From assembly GCA_030704615.1 (NCBI GenBank), contig CM060734.1, positions 19,404,001-19,468,000 of the forward strand: 64,000 nucleotides of DNA, written 5' to 3'. The stretch is from Takakia lepidozioides. Its lineage: Eukaryota; Streptophyta; Takakiopsida; Takakiales; Takakiaceae. The stretch's first letter is position 1; each line of letters begins with the position of its first letter. The notes beneath the pieces were generated by a model. It saw nothing but the letters and a program-made list of their open reading frames with translations. It did not search any database and was not told the origin of the DNA. The translations under genes were made by a program, and so were the position numbers. Positions 58,560 through 64,000 of this stretch are shown here, piece by piece.

Positions 58560-59580
58560 ATGCCGTCAAGATTTGTGGGAGAGACCGATGTCAAGTGTCC
58601 AATGTCATCTAAGTCTAAGTGTAATCCCGAAGCCCACTTTATTGATACATCCACTTTGATATTTTTCACCAATTTCCAGCGACCAAAAGTACTTGAAATT
58701 CCAAATCTCCCACCTGAAGGGGCCAATCTTTGATATTTTTTCCGAATTTCCAGCGACTAAAAGTACTTGAAATTCCAGATCTCCCACACCGCAAGTCCAA
58801 AAATCATGAGGCCAAGCCGGTGCACGTCTCCTCATCGAGGGCTTTCCAATGCGACCAAGGCGCACCGGGGCTGGGCTGCGGTTTGGGAGATCTCAACCAC
58901 TTTATAAAACAAAACAAAACAAACAAAACGTCTCGCTTCATCATATACTAGGGTAGCCTGTGTTGTTGGCCCAAGTATCTAGTGTCATCATGAATCCAGA
59001 GACCCTACAGTTTGGGAGATCTCCACGTCATTGTTCCATGAAAGCCCACTTTGTTATTTTGCTAGGGTAGTCTGTGCCGTTGCCCAATTGTCCAATGTCA
59101 TCTAAGTCCAAGTGCAATCTCCTATGAATCGAAGTGCAGCTCCTATTGAGGCTTCAATATACCCACATTGCTAATTTTCACGAATTTACAGCGATATTGT
59201 GAATGCCAATATTTAAAAAAGCCCAATTTACATTTATGTCCAAGTGCACAAAAGACATGAAAGGCCAATCATTGTTCCAGGAAAGCCCACTCATTGTTCC
59301 GGGAAAGCCCACTCATTGTTCCGGGAAAGCCCACTTTGCTATTTTTCACGAATTTCCAGCGACCAAAAGTCCTTGAAATTCCAAATCTCCCATATGAAGG
59401 GCCAATCAAGCCCACTTTGCTATTTTTCGTGAATTTTCAGCGACCAAAAGTACTTGGAATTCCAAATCTCCCACATTGCGGTTCCAAAAATCATGAGACC
59501 AAGCCGGTCCACCCCTCCTCATCAAGGGATTTCCAATGGCACCAAACAAAATAAACGTCTCGCTTCATATATCGATTGAC
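58560..59580. repeat. Second block of the CAAAAGTACTTG repeat family
   Basis: Module 2 appears at 58630-58720, 58735-58860, 59320-59400 and 59410-59540 (CACGAATTTCCAGCGACCAA, GTACTTG, CCAAATCTCCCACA). Module 1 is at 58952 and 59066. A short tandem triplication TCATTGTTCC(A/G)GGAAAGCCCAC lies at about 59266-59335. Same family as 51070-52960. Confidence 0.7.
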
Positions 59581-60955
59581 GTTGATGGTTTTTGCATTTT
59601 TTTTGAAGTAAAATATTATTATTTTAATACTGAGTTCTTTTTTGGTAAAACATGGTTGATATCTTTGAAACATCTGCAAATTGCTACTAGTTGGCATTTC
59701 CAGAGTTCATGTTGATCTGAAGCGGCTCGCAGATAGCAGGGTTCAAATCAAACCTAGAAAGTAAATCAACAACAAGATAAGCGGTGCCTTGGTATTATAC
59801 TTATTTAGTCATACGTATCTGTTTGACTTGGTTTAAAAATCATACCGTGCAGGGCATTTATGGTTTTCCTGTGGCATTTGTTGGAGCAGGTAGAGGACAA
59901 GGGCGCCTAAATTTTTCATTCAGAATGCATGTTCATCCAACTTCATCCACATCAGTTACGCCGTTAATTTTTAAAACCACGCGGCCTGATTCAGGTCGCG
60001 TGGTCGTTTAAGGGTTAACTGAAGTGGGTTTCTCTTGGATGGAAAGGGGAAGATACTGCATCATGGATATTGACAAGTACCCTTCATATGTCAAGGACAT
60101 TGTTTTTATTTGTCATTCTTGTGATAGTTGGTTTGTTTGATGAATGCCATAATGAGGAGTTTACATTTAAAGACTCGCTGTCGTGATCGCATCTTCTCCC
60201 ACCTCACCCCTCTAAGTCCATTCTGCACTCACACTACTCCACAAACATATTCAAAATATATCATGCCAATATTCTTTTTTCATCAATCTTTTGTTCTGTC
60301 TCATTTTTATTTTTTATTTTATTTTTATTTTTTTGGGTAAATGATGAATTCGCAGTCCCGACACATTAGCAGTTACACTCTCCTTTCAAGTACAATTATG
60401 CACTGGACAATTTTATCAACTTTTTCATCCAAAACAAGGTATGGATCCTTTTCTATATTGTCCACAACCCAAGTTAATATAGACCTACACTACCAATCCT
60501 TACTTCCACATGAAGGAACTGGACCTCAATAAAAGAAGGCCTAAACTTGATAAGATGAATTGATGACCCAAAAACATGAATGGGATGACTCGAACCAAAA
60601 TCCTCTATCATAGTTTTTATAATTCATGACATTTTTGTTTGCTTCAATATGCACATAGTTCCGTTCATATGGATGAATGATCATTTCATCAATAGATGAA
60701 AGTCATAATGATAATATATACATAAGTTACACTTGCTTCGGCAATGCGTCCACCTTTCTTTTTACATATACCTTTGTTTTAGAATCCTCTTATCTATATC
60801 GCTCTTCCATAGTAGGTATTTGGTTGTTTGGCTTGTTGCGGCCCTTTGGACATCTGACTTGGCCATAGCCAATGATTCCCTCGGATAGAAAATTGTGCTT
60901 TGCTCATTTTCAAATTGTCCAACCCTAATTAGAGAACACCACAATAATGTTGAAA
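59581..60955. other. No recognisable gene; contains a small foldback
   Basis: At 59976-60004 ACCACGCGGCCTGA and TTCAGGTCGCGTGGT form a near-perfect inverted repeat with no loop, inside a wider GTTAA..TTAAC pairing. Poly-T/A tracts lie around 60304-60337. No supported ORF. Confidence 0.5.
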
Positions 60956-61195
60956 TATATAGATGAGGGTGAGGAAGGAGAGGAGGGAGATGGAAACTTG
61001 ATGGAAAGGGAAATTGAGAATGCATGTTTGTATGTGGTTATATGCAACACAACACATACACTCTTTTGGTGTTAAGTTGCTATATAACAAATAAGTGTTA
61101 AGTTTGACTTTTATAGATCAAAACATTTTCTTGCGCTCCGGTTTGAGTCCAAATGATAAGAACTTTTACCAACCATGTAATCAAAAACTTTAGAC
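60955..61195. repeat. Direct repeat, left copy (~240 bp)
   Basis: GAAGGAGAGGAGGGAGATGG through CAACACAACACA, TTTTGGTGTTAAGTTGCTA and AGATCAAAACATT to CCAACCATGTAATC. Repeated at 61913-62150 with about 90% identity by eye. Confidence 0.75.
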
Positions 61196-61632
61196 TTTCG
61201 TATGGTTGATGTACCCACATTGAAATGATCTACCATATGTGTAGCACTATACCCATGAGCAAACCTATATAGAACAATGGCCACAATTTTTCTGATCTCT
61301 AATTGTGGCCTCACAGGATTAAGACATTGAGATTGCAAGAAAGGTGTCAATTCTAAAACCACGTTGTTGAAAGCTTCAGAACTCATCCTGTAAAACATTA
61401 AACATTTCTTGTCTCTCATTTCAGGTGTACTATGCCACACGTTTTTTTCTACATTATCCCAGTATTGTCTAGGTTCTTTCCACCGCAAGCGAGGTGGGTG
61501 ACTCTTCCTCTTTGCAATGACACAGAAAATTGGAAGGAAACTAAACCCTATTGACGGTTCATTGTCTGCAAGCAAGTGCCTCAATCTGGACTTGAACATT
61601 GCACAGTTTCCTAAGGTAACCGAAAGAAGCAT
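61111..61632 (-). pseudogene. PIF/Harbinger transposase fragment
   Basis: ATG 61632. The frame contains WKEPRQYWDNVEKNVWHSTP, YRMSSEAFNNVVLELTPFL, RPQLEIRKIVAIVLYRFAHG and VDHFNVGTSTIRK. These match the N-terminal helix-turn-helix half of HARBI1-like transposases (F/YRMS..F, L-P-L, VAI-LYR-A-G, FxVGxSTIR). After TIRK the family pattern stops at a possible donor (AAA|GTCTAA), and the DDE catalytic half is absent. A truncated element. Confidence 0.75.
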
Positions 61633-61912
61633 CCAAATGAGGAGAATCCCTCACATGAGAGCTCGGTCTATTTTTCTATGGTTGGTTTTGATAAAGAGGC
61701 ATCTTAGCATGTAATAGCAAGGCGCACCTAATCACATGTGATGGCAAGCAAGCTTCGGTAAAAACCAGAACAAAAAAGAAGAGCGCGGCAGGGCAACCAA
61801 CCGTTCGCCGCATGTGCCGTGTACGGCCGTTCGCTTCGCTCGACTGAGGTGGGGCCCGCCGCTGGCGAATTCTCCAGGCGAACGGGAAATCACAAAGTGC
61901 ATATGCGCGGGC

Positions 61913-62150
61913 CTAGATGAGGGTTGAGGAAGGAGAGGAGGGAGATGGAAACTTGATGGAAAGGGAAATATGGGAATGCATGTTTGTATGTGGTTATATG
62001 CAACACAACACACACACTCTTTTGGTGTTAAGTTGCTAAACAACAAATAAGTGTTAAAATTGACTTTTATAGATCAAAACATTGGCTTGAGCTCGACTTT
62101 GAGTCCAAACGATAAGAACTCTTACCAACCATGCAATCAAAGTCTTTAGA
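61913..62150. repeat. Direct repeat, right copy
   Basis: Matches 60955-61195 in direct orientation. The pair bracket the Harbinger fragment and a GC-rich piece (61790-61905) with repeated GTTCGC words. The left copy overlaps the 3' end of the transposase frame. Confidence 0.7.
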
Positions 62151-63330
62151 TGATAATATATAGGATGGCACAAATATCATAAATTCTCTATTTTGAAACG
62201 AGAAGTTCGCTTCCTAACCCAACAAATAAAGCATCCTTCATTTTTTTTAAGCTCTTAAGACTTATCCTCCAAATCTGTAGCTCTTTGCAAGCGTTATTCA
62301 CTTGCATGTCTAGCTTGGATATAGTCTGGCCATGCTCAAAGCCTGTCAGCTCCCTCTCCTTGGCATGTATGTTGTCACATTTCTCTTCAATTAAGAGTTC
62401 TATATACAATCAACAAAACTATTTCTTACAACTATGAAATGCATTCTATTAATAAATGCCTTGTCTCCAATAACATGTGTTGGTAAAATACAACATTAAG
62501 GTATGATGCAATGCATGACTTATCTCATGTAAAAATTAATACTGGAGGTATAAAAGCCATGTGATATGATGGACTTTAGAAAGCCCACTTGACAAATAAC
62601 AAATAACGTGTTCAATCTGTTCTTGCACTGATTCAATTCTTTAATCGGGGCACAAGTAGACACACCATCTTAATATTGGTGCACTACATGTCAGTGAGGT
62701 TGTCTCTCAGTTTGGATGCCCCCCCCCCCTCCCTCCCTCCGCCTATGTGTATGTGGTTGCTGCTTACTTCTAGAGTTTTGGAGCTGCGATTATTCCTCCT
62801 TATGCTATATTTCACGAATATAATGAATATTAGATTGACAAATTTAAAATTTGAGATCATTTTCTCCCCCCCTTTTTTTAAGTAACTTTAGCTCTACTGA
62901 AATACATTGTGGATATGAAAGATGCAAAAGTAATTGTATTTAGGCCTCTGCAGGAGGGAGTGGTCACAACATGTGCGTAGAGATGTATTCAAGTAAAATG
63001 GTGCAGTATAAGTAAAATTAAAAGGCATTTTTGTGTGAGATATTTGTACGTGTTGTGAACATTTGTGCCAAAGTAGAGAATCAATAGCTACATGGACAAC
63101 TATCAGTTCTATCTTCAGAAAATTAAATTTCAACCATCAAAGACACGAAAGTACTGAATCACGATTTAAAAAAAAAAAAAATACAGAACAGGGGAGTGGC
63201 CCTGGAAATTTATCAAAGGAAGATTGAAGATACAAGAGGAAAAAATAACCTCTTTTTCTATTTGTTACTTATCACAAATGCAAGCACCAACCACCAATAT
63301 CTTAGAAGATTTTGGAGAACATATATGTAC
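62151..63330. other. No supported gene
   Basis: A 73-codon minus-strand frame (62409-62188) is helical (LDMQVNNACKELQIW) and could be a remnant of an accessory gene, but this is unproven. C-run at 62720-62729, A-run at 63168-63180. Confidence 0.3.
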
Positions 63331-63346
63331 ATTGTGGCGGAGATCC

Positions 63347-63414
63347 CATGCATAGCTGAGTGGTTAGGGCATAATACCATTTCAAAAACTAGTGGTTGTC
63401 GGCTCAAAACCACA
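63347..63414 (+). repeat. tRNA-like segment (possible SINE head)
   Basis: ATAGCTGAGTGGTTAGGGC at 63353-63371 is a good polymerase III A box. GTCGGCTCAAAACC at ~63398-63411 is a degenerate B box at tRNA-like distance. The acceptor and anticodon stems are not convincing, so this is a tRNA-derived SINE or tRNA relic rather than a working tRNA gene. Confidence 0.4.
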
Positions 63415-63489
63415 TAAGTGTCACGTTGGATGTGTCAAGTTAAATAAGCACAGTGTGAAAACAACTAGAATAAAGCTAGTTATTTGTAT

Positions 63490-63548
63490 TTAACACTTGG
63501 ATTTAGGTCAAGTGTTAAATCAGGTGTCAAGTTTAGTTTGACACCTGA
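63490..63548. repeat. Two adjacent short hairpins
   Basis: TTAACACTTG (63490-63499) pairs with CAAGTGTTAA (63509-63518). TCAGGTGTCAA (63520-63530) pairs with TTGACACCTGA (63538-63548). Both stems are perfect, with 9- and 7-base loops. Confidence 0.7.
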
Positions 63549-64000
63549 ACCGTCTTATCTTCACGAGAGCGGCAGTCGCGCAGCTCATCTCTCTCGAGTT
63601 GAGCCTGCGCGACCGAGCTCCTTCATGCGTTCAGATCTGAGTGTGCTTATGATGGGAGTGTAGGTTGTTGTGGGGTGGAGTCCCCATAGCGTGGGGTGCC
63701 CCTGGCTCGACTTCTATTTTAAAGAGTGATAGCGATGGATTTCATACGACGTGATGCCTCAGAAAGAGAAGGCACCGCCGTGGTCCCAGTGGAAAATCCC
63801 ATAGCCCGCTCTCGCTCGTCGGCATTAGGCTCCACTAACTGTTGCAACTAAGCATCCCACAGGAGGCCAGGTCCACCATCCCGAAAAGCATGGGATCCTG
63901 GGAAGCTGAGCAGTGTAGGTAATGCTACTCGTGGTTGACCCACCCTGTTGACCACTGCCAAAGGCGAACGGTCATCGTGTTTCACACGTTGAGACTGCCT
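63549..64000. other. No recognisable gene
   Basis: GC-richer sequence with no convincing ORF or structural RNA. A resemblance to 5S or 7SL RNA was checked by eye and not found. Confidence 0.3.

Noticed and set aside
62188-62409. Harbinger accessory (Myb-like) gene
   Set aside because: The frame is short and helical but lacks recognisable Myb/SANT tryptophans.
63840-63970. 5S rRNA or 7SL RNA gene
   Set aside because: A few words (GGGATCCTGGGAAG) look similar, but the internal control regions and order do not match.

Overview
The window looks like nuclear DNA from a large, transposon-rich land-plant genome. A fern or other seed-free vascular plant is my best guess. The evidence is canonical GT-AG introns in every gene I could model, decayed plant DNA transposons of several superfamilies (CACTA/TNP2, MULE, PIF/Harbinger), long arrays of PLS-type pentatricopeptide (PPR) copies, and one 11-exon trans-prenyl diphosphate synthase gene of the plant SPS3/GPPS type. 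The species call is inference.

Layout. 0-6.8 kb: an unrecognised proline-rich ORF, then a decayed CACTA transposase (TNP2, DUF4218 and DUF4216 modules) ending in a 3' CACTA terminus at 6761. 6.8-9.3 kb and 17.5-19.7 kb: two diverged copies of one 2.2-2.5 kb element with TGTAGTGTGAA ends and 4-bp target duplications, each inserted separately. 9.3-20.2 kb: the oddest region. A decayed minus-strand multi-exon gene of unknown function (7 residues, then a SPxYTP repeat tail, a basic linker and a GGQHT motif) and a plus-strand unit diverge from a ~1 kb region with two TATA boxes, a shared leader sequence and 103-bp tandem repeats. About twenty near-copies of the palindrome ACGGGAGRYCTCCCGT occur here. 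They lie in the introns and flanks of the minus-strand gene and in none of its exons.

20.3-34 kb: a zinc-finger-like ORF, an unknown minus-strand gene, a decayed Ulp1 (C48) protease gene, several unknown broken ORFs and a tandem-repeat block. 34-40 kb: tandem degenerate copies of a gene joining an OSB-type PDF motif to PPR repeats. 41.7-44.6 kb: a MULE transposase with a SWIM zinc finger. 45.8-50.6 kb: the prenyl diphosphate synthase, the only apparently intact host gene. 51-53 and 58.5-59.6 kb: a degenerate satellite-like repeat. 53.1-55.3 kb: a second PPR array in inverted orientation to the first. 55.7-64 kb: AT-rich sequence with a PIF/Harbinger transposase fragment between direct repeats, foldback elements and a tRNA-like (SINE-type) segment.

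Apart from the prenyl synthase, nearly everything is transposon-derived or decayed. In the conceptual translations, the premature stops I could place in an otherwise continuous frame are mostly TAG or TGA, where CAG or CGA would restore the reading. That is what cytosine deamination at methylated CHG/CG sites produces.
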